From an uncultured Bacteroidales bacterium (GTDB taxonomy: Bacteria > Bacteroidota > Bacteroidia > Bacteroidales > SZUA-534): a stretch of 64,000 nucleotides of DNA. Made by a program: the position numbers and the translations under genes. The notes beneath the pieces were generated by a model. That model saw only the letters and a program-made list of their open reading frames with translations. It was not told the DNA's origin and searched no databases. This document shows, piece by piece, positions 36,565-46,021 of this stretch. How positions within the stretch are numbered: position 1 is the first letter of the stretch; every line of letters begins with the position of its first letter. The stretch covers positions 1 through 64,000 of the forward strand of contig CADASL010000004.1 of NCBI GenBank assembly GCA_902790595.1, written 5' to 3'.

Positions 36565-37331
36565 ACTGATGTCAAGCTACTGCAATTGCTGAAGGCATAG
36601 TTGTCTATACTTGTTACAGAATCACCAATAACTAATGTTGTAAGCAACTTCTTCCCTCCGAAATGTGCTCCAATGGCATTAGTGTTGTATGTAAGAGTTT
36701 CAATGCTGTCGCAATACGAGAACGCATCTCCTTTGATGCTCGTGACAGAATTAGGAATGGTTACTGATTTCAGACTGGAACAGCCATAGAATGCATAATT
36801 GGGTATGCTATTAACATTATTTCCAATATTTAATGTCACTAATGACGGGCACCCTATGAAAGCAGGGTATATCTTTACGCCTTGAAAGTCCCCCATTTTT
36901 GTACAGTTTGTTGCATTAAAGTTTACGGTTTCCAAACTGCTGCAATCATTAAACGCACTACCACCAATGCTAGTAACTGATTCTGGAATAGTTATTGATA
37001 TTAGACCGGAGCAATTAGAAAACGCATATTCACCGATGCTTATTATAGAATTAGGAATGGTTACCGATGTCAAGCGGGTGCAATAGAAGAACGCCCAGGG
37101 ACTGATGTCATTAACTGTATATGTTACGCCTTCACTTTCGGGGTAAGTAACTTCTGATGGAATTACTAGGTCACCCCCCTCAAAACTTGTTAAAAGATGT
37201 TCTACTGAAACAGTATTATATGTTCCTATTTCGGTGATTTTGTATCTAAGATTACCGATTACAAAAGTTGTCTCAGCCCACAATTGCCCTGCCAACATTA
37301 AACTGAAAAGAAAAATAAAACATCGTTTCAT
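36525..37331 (-). CDS. BspA-like surface protein, 5' fragment of a split gene
   Basis: 268 residues from ATG 37331 (an ATG four codons upstream is possible). Signal peptide MKRCFIFLFSLMLAGQLWA, then a short beta region and leucine-rich BspA repeats (TSVTIPNSIISIGEYAFSNC). The frame ends VTIPNSVKLFLIL because of the 20-bp duplication; without it the next residues would be TSIGNNAF, continuing into the downstream fragment. BspA proteins are surface adhesins in Bacteroidota. This half would be exported but would lack the T9SS sorting domain, so it would not be anchored. The ~100-base leader holds no clear promoter; a structured RNA lies just upstream. Confidence 0.8.
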   Translation of the reverse strand: MKRCFIFLFSLMLAGQLWAETTFVIGNLRYKITEIGTYNTVSVEHLLTSFEGGDLVIPSEVTYPESEGVTYTVNDISPWAFFYCTRLTSVTIPNSIISIGEYAFSNCSGLISITIPESVTSIGGSAFNDCSSLETVNFNATNCTKMGDFQGVKIYPAFIGCPSLVTLNIGNNVNSIPNYAFYGCSSLKSVTIPNSVTSIKGDAFSYCDSIETLTYNTNAIGAHFGGKKLLTTLVIGDSVTSIDNYAFSNCSSLTSVTIPNSVKLFLIL

Positions 37332-37436
37332 CGTCAGATACACTTGTCCGTGTCGTGCGCAACTTCTTGTTAAACAAAACTTGTGCTTGCGACTCCCCAG
37401 TCAGGCAATGAAAAAACGATTGTAGGCTATACATAT

Positions 37437-37700
37437 AAAAAAACGTGGGAATCTTGTTACTCGCTCCCACGCTTCACGGCCTTCGGATTGCCTAACTCAG
37501 TAAGATTGAGCAACGCGAAGCCCACGCAAGAATATATTGATTGTTAAGTCAATATACACTGACGCAAGCGTTCACAATTGCTTTCTCTTTGACTGAGTTT
37601 CAAAATTTCCGAAGTTTTGAAGCGTCAAAGGAAAACGTCAGTAAACGTCTTTCTATATGTCACTTTGCAAATTACGCTTTGCGGCGTAAAATGCATAGCA
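37437..37700 (-). ncRNA. ~260-nt highly structured RNA ending in a strong terminator
   Basis: The 500-base spacer 37332-37829 contains, in minus-strand order: hairpin TTACGC 37684-37689/37672-37677; long stem ACTGACG 37636-37642/37558-37564 enclosing CTTTGAC 37624-37630/37587-37593 and 37615-37621/37599-37605 around a CTTCGG loop; hairpin 37549-37556/37533-37540; stem GCTTCGCG 37514-37521/37471-37478; and a terminator 37465-37471/37444-37450 with seven T. A perfect TACCTTTG -7 box lies just upstream at 37704-37711. I do not recognise tmRNA, RNase P, SRP or riboswitch cores. It could be a free RNA or an attenuated leader of the BspA-like gene 106 bases downstream. Confidence 0.65.
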
Positions 37701-37703
37701 AGA

Positions 37704-37711
37704 CAAAGGTA
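37704..37711 (-). promoter_or_regulatory. candidate -7 promoter box of the structured RNA
   Basis: TACCTTTG on the minus strand, a perfect match to TAnnTTTG; a start near 37695 would include every hairpin described. The -33 element is not evident. Confidence 0.55.
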
Positions 37712-37829
37712 TAAAAAGTAGGTTGGAAATGGAAAATGTTTTTTGGAGGAGCAGAATATTTCAGCAACTTGCTGAAATATATGGAGAATTAAATTTCACT
37801 AGATTTCAACTAGACGATTTTGAGACAAA

Positions 37830-38477
37830 TCATTTCACCTTTTGCATCACCATCAGCCCGTCGCGGATGGGGAAGAGCACGTTTTCAACCCGCGGGTCGG
37901 CGTGCACGGTGTCGTTAAACTGCTGAAGGCCGTGAGTGTGGGCGTCGGCGGGCGGGGTGTCGCCGTTGATTTTGCCGTACCAGAGCACGTCGTCGGCAAT
38001 GATGAAGCCGCCGGTGCGCACCTCATTGATAATCAAATCGTAATATTCAGGATATTCGCGCTTGTCGGCGTCGATGAAAACCAAATCGAACCCGCCGCCC
38101 AGCGTGGGCACAATCTGCCGCGCGTCGCCCAGGTGATAGACAATGCGGTCGGTGTAGGGGCTGCGGTCGAGAAACGAGCGGGTGAAATCCTCCAGTTCGT
38201 CGTTCACGTCGATGGTGTGCAGCACCGAGCCTTCGGGCATTCCGGCGGCCATACAAAGGGCCGAATATCCCGTAAAGGTGCCCAACTCGAGCACGCGCTG
38301 CGGCCGAATCATTCGGCAGAGCATTTCCAGAACCTTGCCCTGAAGGTGCCCCGCCACCATTTGCGGACGCAGGATTTTCACGTACGTCTGCCGCTCAAGT
38401 TCGTTGAGCAGCGGGCTCGCGGCGGTCGTGTGCTCCTCAATGTATTGGTCAACGCTATGGTCGAATCGTTGCGGCAT
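37830..38477 (-). CDS. SAM-dependent O-methyltransferase (COMT-like family 3)
   Basis: A 215-residue class I methyltransferase. Motif I LELGTFTGYSALCMA (about 63-77), acidic ribose contact HTIDVND (about 87-93), LVFIDADKREYPEYYDLI (metal/active-site acidic loop, about 132-149) and GGFIIADDVLWYGK (about 157-170) are in the usual order, as in bacterial catechol-type O-methyltransferases. The DAD..EYYDL element indicates divalent-metal dependence. Substrate unknown. It stands alone between the structured-RNA region and a spacer with a CGCCC/GGGCG palindrome at 38497-38510. Confidence 0.85.
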   Translation of the reverse strand: MPQRFDHSVDQYIEEHTTAASPLLNELERQTYVKILRPQMVAGHLQGKVLEMLCRMIRPQRVLELGTFTGYSALCMAAGMPEGSVLHTIDVNDELEDFTRSFLDRSPYTDRIVYHLGDARQIVPTLGGGFDLVFIDADKREYPEYYDLIINEVRTGGFIIADDVLWYGKINGDTPPADAHTHGLQQFNDTVHADPRVENVLFPIRDGLMVMQKVK

Positions 38478-38698
38478 TTGTTGCTATTTTTGGTAGCGCC
38501 CTGACGGGCGGAAATTTTAAAAAATCAGAAACAAAATTGTACAAAAATCAATGTCTAACCAAACTTATCTAAAACAACCCAAAATCTTGTTTCGGATAAA
38601 TTTGGGTTCGTTTGGTTAGAGATAAAAATCTAAAAAATCAAAATTTTATAAATTTTTACTATAAATTTTATTTCAATTTCCCGCGAAGCGGCCTCCGA

Positions 38699-40018
38699 TT
38701 ACCTGAATAACTTCACAATATCATTTCCATTGGCATATATCAACAGTGCCAGCAGCAGCGCAAAGCCGATGTACTGCGCCACTTCCATAACCTTGTCCGA
38801 CGGTTTGCGGCGCGTCACCATTTCAATGATGATGAAGAGTGCGTGGCCGCCGTCGAGAGCCGGAATGGGCAGAATGTTGAGCACGGCCAGCATAATGCTC
38901 AGGAAACTTGTCATACTCCAGAACGAGTACCAGTCCCACGTGCCGGGGAAAATCTTGCCAATGGCGATGAATCCGCCCAACGACTCGTAGGCTTTGGTTT
39001 CGGGTTTCACAATCAGTTTGAACTGTTTCAGATAGTCGCGAGCCACCACGAACGCCTTTTTGGCTCCGGCCGGAATGGCGGCAAAGAAACTGTATTCCTT
39101 CTTGCGCAACTCGAAGATACCGTCGGTGCTTGCGCTCACGCCAATCAGCCCGGTTGAGTCGATGCTGACGGCAAACGATTGTTCCTGCCCGTCGCGTATC
39201 ACGTTGATATTCACCGTCGAATTCTTGTAGTTGGCAATGGTGGCGCGGAACTCGTCGAAATATTCTGTACGGATGCTATCGATGCCCACAATTTGGTCGC
39301 CTACCTGAATTCCGGCGGCTTCGGCGGCCGAGCCCTTCATAAATCCGCCCGCCACAAACGGGAACCGCGGCGAGATGAACGTGCCGCCCTTGAGCAGATG
39401 CGGAACAATGCTGTCAGAAATCTGAATGTCAAGTACTTGGCCGTTGCGCTCCACCTGAATGGTCTTCGACTCGTTCAGCAGAATGTAGGCCGTGATGGCT
39501 GTGGCTTTCTCAACCCGCTCACCGTCGACGCTGATAACCTTGTCGCCGTTCTGCAGGCCCGAGCGCAGCGCCACCGAGTCGCACACAATGCCGTACTTCA
39601 TATTCTCGGTAGGCAGATACTCCTCGCCCCACGTGAACAGTATTCCGGCGTAGATGCCCATTGCCATTATCAGGTTGAAAACCACGCCCGCCACAATAAT
39701 CAGCAGCCGCTGCCACGGCCGTTTCGAGCGGAACTCGTCGGGTTTGGGCGGCAGAGCCATTTGCTCCTTGTCCATACTCTCGTCAATCATTCCGGCAATC
39801 TTCACGTAGCCGCCCAGCGGCAGCCAGCCAATGCCGTACTCCGTGTCGCTGCCCTTCGGCTTGAACTTGAAGAGCGAGAACCACGGGTCGAAGAACAGAT
39901 AGAACTTCTCGACTCTTGTTTTGAACGCTTTCGCGATGATGAAATGCCCGAACTCGTGGAATATCACCAATATCGATAGGCTCAAAAGCAGTTGTGCAAT
40001 GCGGATTAATGTTTCCAT
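38699..40018 (-). CDS. rseP: RIP metalloprotease RseP (site-2 protease)
   Basis: A 439-residue intramembrane zinc protease. Catalytic HEFGH at 21-25 in the first helix, the conserved GSDTEYGIGWLPLGGYV region, two PDZ domains (about 125-205 and 210-285), and the third zinc ligand motif LPIPALDGGH near residue 380. It cleaves anti-sigma factors or signal-peptide remnants in the inner membrane. Lies downstream of dxr in the same direction, the usual Bacteroidota order. Firm call. Confidence 0.93.
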   Translation of the reverse strand: METLIRIAQLLLSLSILVIFHEFGHFIIAKAFKTRVEKFYLFFDPWFSLFKFKPKGSDTEYGIGWLPLGGYVKIAGMIDESMDKEQMALPPKPDEFRSKRPWQRLLIIVAGVVFNLIMAMGIYAGILFTWGEEYLPTENMKYGIVCDSVALRSGLQNGDKVISVDGERVEKATAITAYILLNESKTIQVERNGQVLDIQISDSIVPHLLKGGTFISPRFPFVAGGFMKGSAAEAAGIQVGDQIVGIDSIRTEYFDEFRATIANYKNSTVNINVIRDGQEQSFAVSIDSTGLIGVSASTDGIFELRKKEYSFFAAIPAGAKKAFVVARDYLKQFKLIVKPETKAYESLGGFIAIGKIFPGTWDWYSFWSMTSFLSIMLAVLNILPIPALDGGHALFIIIEMVTRRKPSDKVMEVAQYIGFALLLALLIYANGNDIVKLFR

Positions 40019-40194
40019 TTATTATTTAATAATTTATTGATTTACTGATTAACTGTTTTTTTTGACTACGGACTACAGACAACAGACTACGGACGCCAAA
40101 ATATGACGTCCCCACAAAGTGCTTTTTGTCTCGTAATTCAAAATTCAAAATTCGTAATTTATAACTCCTAATTCATAACTCCTAAATTCTAAAT

Positions 40195-41337
40195 TCAAAT
40201 AAGCCCCTCCGCAAACCTCCGTGCCTCGCGGTCCGTTGCCACATAATCGTCGTAGGTCGGTTTGCCGACGAAGGCGATGGCGTGCATTGTCCGTTCGATG
40301 GTTGCGGCAATGTCAAGGAAACCGATGCGCTCCTTCAGGAAGGCGGCCACGGCCACCTCGTTGGCGGCGTTCATAATGGCGGGCATATTTCCACCCTTGC
40401 CCAGAGCCTCGTAGGCCAGCGCCAGGCAGCGGAACTTCTCCAAATCGGGTGCCTCAAACGTCAGCGGCTGCTGATTCTTAAAATCGATGCGGCCAAACGT
40501 CGATGGCCAGCGGTCGGGATAACTCAAGGCGTACTGAATGGGTAGACGCATATCGGGCAGGCCCATTTGCGCCTTCACGCTGCCGTCGATGAACTGCACC
40601 ATACTGTGGATGATTGACTGCGGATGCACCGTCACCTCAATCTGCTCGTACGGAATGCCGAAAAGCCAGTGAGCCTCAATCACTTCCAAGCCTTTGTTCA
40701 TCATTGATGCCGAGTCGATGGTGATTTTTGCGCCCATATTCCAGTTGGGGTGCTTCAGCGCCTGCTGCGGTGTCACGGTGCGCAGTTCGTCGATTGATTT
40801 TGTGCGGAACGGTCCGCCCGAAGCGGTGATAATCAGTTTCTCAACCTCAGGCTCGCCCACCAGGCATTGGAAGATGGCCGAGTGCTCCGAATCAACCGGT
40901 GTCACCTTAACTTTGTGTTTTGCAACAAGTTCGGTAATCAGTTCGCCAGCCACCACAAGTGTCTCCTTGTTGGCCAGGGCGATGTTTTTGCCAGCCTCAA
41001 TGGCTTTGATGGTCGATGAGAGCCCCACGTAGCCCACCATTGCGGTCACCACGGTGTCAACGGTGCTCATTTGCACCACGTCCTCAATGGCTTTCGAGCC
41101 TGTCCAGACTTTGATGTCAAGGTCGGCCAAAGCCTCGCGCACCTCGGCGTACTTCGTCTCGTCGGCAATGACCACGGCGTTCGGTTTGAACTCGCGCGCC
41201 TGCTCAATAAGCAGTTTGGAGTTGTGTCCGGCTGTCAGTACCTCAACCGTAAGTTTGTCGGTGTGGGCGCGTGCCACGTCGAGTGTCTGTGTGCCGATTG
41301 AGCCTGTCGAACCAAGAATTGCAATATGTTTAGTCAT
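40195..41337 (-). CDS. dxr: 1-deoxy-D-xylulose-5-phosphate reductoisomerase
   Basis: A 380-residue NADPH enzyme of the MEP isoprenoid pathway. Rossmann GSTGSIGTQTLD (9-20), ANKETLV (about 121-127), the metal/substrate motif VDSEHSAIFQCL (about 146-157), ASGGPFR, and the C-terminal PNWNMGAKITIDSASMMNK region are all present. It ends 176 bases before rseP; the spacer contains low-complexity AATTCAAAATTC-type repeats and a GGACG/CGTCC palindrome (40091-40112). Normal length, firm call. Confidence 0.96.
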   Translation of the reverse strand: MTKHIAILGSTGSIGTQTLDVARAHTDKLTVEVLTAGHNSKLLIEQAREFKPNAVVIADETKYAEVREALADLDIKVWTGSKAIEDVVQMSTVDTVVTAMVGYVGLSSTIKAIEAGKNIALANKETLVVAGELITELVAKHKVKVTPVDSEHSAIFQCLVGEPEVEKLIITASGGPFRTKSIDELRTVTPQQALKHPNWNMGAKITIDSASMMNKGLEVIEAHWLFGIPYEQIEVTVHPQSIIHSMVQFIDGSVKAQMGLPDMRLPIQYALSYPDRWPSTFGRIDFKNQQPLTFEAPDLEKFRCLALAYEALGKGGNMPAIMNAANEVAVAAFLKERIGFLDIAATIERTMHAIAFVGKPTYDDYVATDREARRFAEGLI

Positions 41338-41343
41338 TATGTA

Positions 41344-42201
41344 TCAGAAAATTATGTAGTCGGTTGGATTGAGCGGCGTGCCGTTCTGCCACAACTCAAA
41401 ATGCAGGTGCGGCCCGGTGGTGTACTCACCCGTGTTGCCAATGATGCCCAGCGGCTCGCCAGCCCTGACACGGTCGCCTATATTCTTGAATAAGTATGAG
41501 TTATGCTTGTATTGCGAGATGATGTTGTTGCGGTGTTGGATAATAATCACGTAACCGGCCTCCAGAGTCCAGCTTGCCAGAATGACCGTTCCGTCGAGCA
41601 CGGCCAGAATCGGCTCGCGAGCGTCCGACACCACATCAACGCCGTAGTGGCCGCCTTTGGGGTCGTGCTGGTTGGTGATTTCGCCTTTGAGCGGGCAGTA
41701 GAAGTGCATTTTCACAGTGCTCAGCATTGTTGGCAGCACCGTTTCGTCCTCAACGTAGCGCACATTGAACTGGTCGTCCTCAACCTGCTTGTAGAGCGAC
41801 GAGTCGAGCTTCAACGGGGCAATCTTGCTGTCGACTTTCTTTATCGAGTCGCGGTCGACAAAGTGCGATTTGGTGCTTTTCCCGGCAAGGATGCTGTGGA
41901 GGTTGTCGAGGAAAAGCTCTCTTTGGACCAGCGTCCGCTCGAGCGAGTCCACCTTCAGGTAGTTCTCCACCATCAGCTGGCGGTCGTTGGCGTCGGGGTA
42001 GCCGGGCACGTACTCGCGCAGCGGTGTGAAGTTGACCAGCACAATTCCGGTGCCCACCAGAAGCACCACTATCAGCACCGCCACGGTTATCAGGCCGCGC
42101 AGCGACAGCACCGCACACCACAACTCTTTCAGCGTGCGGTCGTTGAGAATGGCTATCCGATAGCGCTCGGAAAACCGATTTTTCATTTTAGCCTTGTCCA
42201 T
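41344..42201 (-). CDS. M23 (LytM/DipM-type) peptidase with membrane anchor
   Basis: A 285-residue cell-wall endopeptidase. One membrane helix (about 34-56, LITVAVLIVVLLVGTGIVLV), a coiled-coil-like linker with YPDANDRQLMVENYL, and a C-terminal Zn-metalloprotease domain: GGHYGVDVVSD (first His and Asp ligands, about 187-197), and GPHLHFELW (last ligands, about 262-270). It sits 6 bases before dxr on the transcript, so the two are coupled. Likely trims peptidoglycan cross-links or activates an amidase. Firm family call. Confidence 0.9.
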   Translation of the reverse strand: MDKAKMKNRFSERYRIAILNDRTLKELWCAVLSLRGLITVAVLIVVLLVGTGIVLVNFTPLREYVPGYPDANDRQLMVENYLKVDSLERTLVQRELFLDNLHSILAGKSTKSHFVDRDSIKKVDSKIAPLKLDSSLYKQVEDDQFNVRYVEDETVLPTMLSTVKMHFYCPLKGEITNQHDPKGGHYGVDVVSDAREPILAVLDGTVILASWTLEAGYVIIIQHRNNIISQYKHNSYLFKNIGDRVRAGEPLGIIGNTGEYTTGPHLHFELWQNGTPLNPTDYIIF

Positions 42202-42264
42202 AGCTGTTTATAAAACGTGCAAATATACGCAGTTATGCTGAAATAGCCATTTTGAGGGGCTTTT

Positions 42265-43824
42265 TTATCGATAGAAGCATTTGCAGACAATTTCACATTC
42301 GGGGTCGAAGAGCACCGAGTCCACTTTGAAGTCGGTTTCAATAACAAACTGCTGTTGTGGTTGGGTGTGGTACAGACGCACGTCTTTCTGTCGGCCTTCG
42401 CCTGAAAGTCTGACGGTTACGTGCAGCGGATAGAACTTGACCGACGGGTGGCTTGTGGTTTGTTTGATGGTGATGGTTGTTTTTCCGTTTACTGTTTTTC
42501 CGCGTTTGATGGTGTAGATGGGGTGCCCGATGCCGTAAATCCAGCGGCTGAAAAACTCGGAGAGCGAGGTGTCGGCGGCCTGCTCGAAGCACTGGCGGGC
42601 GTCTTCAATCGAGGCGAACCCGTTGGCGTAGCGCTCAAGAATCAGGCGGCAGCCCTTCTGAAAGGCATCGTTTCCAATCTCGTTGCGCAGCATCACCAGA
42701 GTCATAGCGCTTTTGTTGTAGCGCGTGTCCACGTCGAACAGGCTGTTGGCGTTGGCGGTGTCGTTGGCGGCGTAGATGGCTTTTTTTGCCGCCAGGGCCG
42801 AGTTTATTGTGTATTTCCGCCATTCGATGGCCAAATCGGAATAGAATTTTTCGATAATCATCAGCTCGCCGAATGTCGCGAAAGCCTCATTGAACCATAA
42901 GTTGCTCCATTCCTTGCAGGTTACGTAGTTGCCAAACCACTGGTGCGCCAGCTCGTGGGCCATCACTCCAATATCGGTGTTGGTTAAGAAGGAGATGGTC
43001 TGGTGCTCGATGCTTGCGTGGGCATCGATGGTTACCTGTCCGTATTTTTCGTCGGCAAAGGGGTAGGGAATCCAGTAATCGCTGAAATAATTGATAAAAT
43101 TGCCGAGATGCTGCAGCGCGTTCTCGTCGAATTGCGGTGTGGTCCAGTCGTAATTGATGAGCTCAACGGTGTCGCCCGTGGCCAGCGTGGTTTTGCCTTC
43201 GGTTGTGTTGAAGGCGCCCACCGCAAAGCCCACAGTGTAGAAATTGGCCGGATGGCGCAGTCGGTAGTGCGCCGTGTGCTGGTCGCCGGACTCGGTGTAG
43301 CCCGTGAGCACGCCGTTTGAGGCCACCTTGTATTTCGTGGGGCAGGTTACGTCAATGTCCATCGAGTCGATTTTGTCGAGCAGATTCTGCCGGCAGGGCC
43401 ACCAGTCGCGTCCGCCGTGTGGTTGCGACAGAGTCCACGCCGTTTGTGTTTTTTTGTCGAAACCCACTGAGCCAAAGCACGTTGGCACAGGCTTGCCGTG
43501 ATAGTAAACGGTAACCGAGTCGGTTGCGTCAACAGCCACATTGGCTGGCAGTGTGACAATCAGTTTGTTCGATTTGTGAGTGAAAGCAAGCCGTTTGCCT
43601 CTTTGCGTAACACTATCGACGCGAAGGTGTTTCGAGAGGTCGAAGTCGATTGTGCCAACGGCGGCCGCGGTGGGTTTGAAATGCGTTGTTACTGAGCCCG
43701 ATATGTAAACCGCATCGGGCGAGAACCACCAGTGGCAACGGCAATAGGTCACATCAATCTGTGCCTGAGCCTGCCAGCCGGCGGCCAGAGCCAAAGTCGT
43801 AAGTATGGCGGAAAATAGTTTCAC
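42265..43824 (-). CDS. M1 family aminopeptidase
   Basis: A 519-residue exported metallopeptidase. GTG 43824 gives a clean signal peptide (VKLFSAILTTLALAAGWQAQA); a TTG two codons earlier is less likely. N-terminal beta domain, then HELAH at 290-294 and the third zinc ligand E313 (HExxH-x18-E), preceded by a GAMEN-like region here reading AHASIEHQTISF. The classical GAMEN is thus altered (IEHQ), which occurs in some M1 relatives. The C-terminal half is short, lacking the large helical domain of PepN. Immediately follows dnaG on the transcript. Confidence 0.85.
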   Translation of the reverse strand: MKLFSAILTTLALAAGWQAQAQIDVTYCRCHWWFSPDAVYISGSVTTHFKPTAAAVGTIDFDLSKHLRVDSVTQRGKRLAFTHKSNKLIVTLPANVAVDATDSVTVYYHGKPVPTCFGSVGFDKKTQTAWTLSQPHGGRDWWPCRQNLLDKIDSMDIDVTCPTKYKVASNGVLTGYTESGDQHTAHYRLRHPANFYTVGFAVGAFNTTEGKTTLATGDTVELINYDWTTPQFDENALQHLGNFINYFSDYWIPYPFADEKYGQVTIDAHASIEHQTISFLTNTDIGVMAHELAHQWFGNYVTCKEWSNLWFNEAFATFGELMIIEKFYSDLAIEWRKYTINSALAAKKAIYAANDTANANSLFDVDTRYNKSAMTLVMLRNEIGNDAFQKGCRLILERYANGFASIEDARQCFEQAADTSLSEFFSRWIYGIGHPIYTIKRGKTVNGKTTITIKQTTSHPSVKFYPLHVTVRLSGEGRQKDVRLYHTQPQQQFVIETDFKVDSVLFDPECEIVCKCFYR

Positions 43825-43830
43825 TATCAA

Positions 43831-45873
43831 TTATTTTCGCGGCATCACTATCCCCAAACTATCGCCCAGCTTGATTATATATCGTTGAAACACACCAAGT
43901 TTCGTGAGCTGCTCGGCAATTTTTTCATCGTTGTCGGGTTCGGTCTGCAATTGCGCGATAATTTTACCAATATTTTTGATTTCTTGTTGCGCAATTTCAA
44001 ATTTATAGTGATTTAGGGTGATGTCCACCATTTCCTTCAGGTGTCCCTGCTCGGGCGGAACGTAGCGGTTGCGCTTGTCCCAGAACTCTTTGCTCACCTC
44101 GTTTTTAGACACCAGAAGCTTCACGGCAAACGAGCTCACGTCGGCATCGTGGCACTGTGTGAACAGGCTGTCGTCGGGTGTTGTGTTGTGCTCGGCGGTC
44201 GAAATGTAGATGTCGAGCATTTTTCTGCAAGCATCGATTTTGAATGCAATATTGTTGATTTTCAGTTCGTTGAGGATGTACTGCGACACCGTCACAATCT
44301 CTGCAGGCTCGTTTTCCTTCTTCACCTCGAAAAGCACCTTGTCGCCGAATTGAATCAGGTATTTCAGCAGTTCCGACTCAAGCTCGCACACGCGATTGTT
44401 CAGAGCCGTCTCCTCGTTCAGGATTGGGCGCTGCTCTGGCGTTTGAGACTGTTGCGCCGGCGTTTGTTCCGCCATCTCCTTCTGGCGGCGCTCACGCTCG
44501 CGCTCTTTCTGCGCGGCCTCAAGCTGCTGATAGGTTATCTTGCTGATTTTCTTTTCGGTGGCATCTTTCAGCACAGCCTCTTCAATATCCATCAGCTTGG
44601 CGCACTCCTTCACATAGAGCAGACGCTTAATGTCGTCAGAAATGGCAGCTATCGACGCCACAATGTCGTTAATCAGCTCGGCCTTTTTGATGGGGTCGTT
44701 GCCGGCATCGCCCAAGAGCAAACGGGTTTTGAAAAGCACAAAATCGGTCTCGTTTGCACCGATGAACGCCTCCAGCTCCGACGAGCTGTGGTTGCGCGCG
44801 AACGAGTCGGGGTCCTCGCCGTCGGGCAGAAGCAGCACTTTCACGTTCAGCCCCTCGGCCAGAATCATATCAATTCCGCGCAAAGCGGCGTGAATGCCGG
44901 CATCGTCGCCGTCGTAGAGCACCGTAATGTTGTTGGTGAACTTCTTTATCAGCCTTATCTGCTCAATTGTGAGCGCCGTACCGTTGCTTGCCACCACGTT
45001 TTCAATGCCGCTCTGGTGCATACTCAGCACGTCGGTGTAGCCCTCAACCAGAAAGCATTTGTCGTTTTTCACGATTGACGCCTTGGCCTGATAGATGCCG
45101 TAGAGCGACCGGCTCTTGTCGTAGATTTCCGACTGCGGCGAGTTCATATACTTGACGTTCACACCTTTGGTGCGGGCGTCGAGCACACGGCCGCCAAAAC
45201 CGATGACCTTTCCGGTGATGCTGTGGATTGGGAACATCACGCGGCCGCTGAACCGGTCGAAAGTGTAGCCGTCGTCGTGTTTGATTGTGAGTCCGGTGCC
45301 GGAGTTTGTCTGTCCGTTGCTGGTGCTAATCAGGTACTTCAGCTGATAGCCGCTTTTGAGCGCAAACTCAGTAAAAGCCTTGCGGTCCGAGAGGCTGTAG
45401 CCCAGCTCGTAGGTTTTGATTGTCTCCTCGTTGAATCCGCGCTCCTTGAAGTATTTGTAGCCGATGGCGCGCCCCTCTTCGGTTTCCGTCATATTGCGGA
45501 TGAAGTAGTTTTTGGCGAACTCGTTCAGCACTATCATACTCTCGCGGTCGTCGTGGCGCTCCTGCTCCTCGGGTGTGCGCTCGGTTTCGGTTACTTCAAT
45601 GTGGAATTTGTTGGCCAGATATTTCAGCGCCTCGTAGTAGGGCAGATTCTCGTGCTCCATTATGAAGTTGACGCTGTTTCCGCCCTTGTGGCAGCCGAAG
45701 CAGTAGTAGATGTTCTTGGCCGGCGACACCGAGAACGAAGCCGTCTTCTCGTTGTGGAACGGGCAGCAGCCGAAGTAGTTGTTGCCCCGTTTCTTCAGAG
45801 CCACAAAGTCCGACACCACGTCGAGAATGTTGGCCGCGTCAAAAATCTTGCTGACTGTTGCGTCATCTATCAT
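43831..45873 (-). CDS. dnaG: DNA primase
   Basis: A 680-residue replicative primase. N-terminal zinc ribbon C37-x2-H40-x17-C58-x2-C61; RNA polymerase domain with the Toprim motifs VEGYTDVLSM (about 269-278) and YDGDDAG (about 319-325); a Gln-rich linker (QTPAQQSQTPEQRP) and a helicase-binding C-terminal helical domain. ATG 45873 is used, because the frame's earlier start is TTG. Ends one base before the next gene's earliest start. A TATATTTA box at 45935-45942 on the minus strand is a candidate promoter. Confidence 0.95.
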   Translation of the reverse strand: MIDDATVSKIFDAANILDVVSDFVALKKRGNNYFGCCPFHNEKTASFSVSPAKNIYYCFGCHKGGNSVNFIMEHENLPYYEALKYLANKFHIEVTETERTPEEQERHDDRESMIVLNEFAKNYFIRNMTETEEGRAIGYKYFKERGFNEETIKTYELGYSLSDRKAFTEFALKSGYQLKYLISTSNGQTNSGTGLTIKHDDGYTFDRFSGRVMFPIHSITGKVIGFGGRVLDARTKGVNVKYMNSPQSEIYDKSRSLYGIYQAKASIVKNDKCFLVEGYTDVLSMHQSGIENVVASNGTALTIEQIRLIKKFTNNITVLYDGDDAGIHAALRGIDMILAEGLNVKVLLLPDGEDPDSFARNHSSSELEAFIGANETDFVLFKTRLLLGDAGNDPIKKAELINDIVASIAAISDDIKRLLYVKECAKLMDIEEAVLKDATEKKISKITYQQLEAAQKERERERRQKEMAEQTPAQQSQTPEQRPILNEETALNNRVCELESELLKYLIQFGDKVLFEVKKENEPAEIVTVSQYILNELKINNIAFKIDACRKMLDIYISTAEHNTTPDDSLFTQCHDADVSSFAVKLLVSKNEVSKEFWDKRNRYVPPEQGHLKEMVDITLNHYKFEIAQQEIKNIGKIIAQLQTEPDNDEKIAEQLTKLGVFQRYIIKLGDSLGIVMPRK

Positions 45874-46021
45874 ATTAAATATCAAAAAGATGCCGATTGG
45901 CTTGCCTGACTGTCAGGTTGGTTTCGGCAGGCCATAAATATAGATAAAAAAGCCGGGCCGATTGACGGCGGCAGTGGGGGCAAACTTGCCTTTGCCGGCC
46001 AACTTTCAGATTGACAGCCGT

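Noticed and set aside
35371..37331. Two independent BspA-like genes
   Set aside because: The first half lacks a sorting domain, the second lacks a signal peptide, and removing one copy of the 20-bp duplication joins them in frame.
37437..37700. tmRNA, RNase P RNA, SRP RNA or 6S RNA for the structured spacer
   Set aside because: None of the conserved cores (for example the tmRNA tRNA-like ends, RNase P P4 sequence, or SRP GGAAG) can be read in the sequence.
37723..37926. A 67-codon frame on the plus strand
   Set aside because: It ends inside the O-methyltransferase gene in antisense and has no start context or family features.
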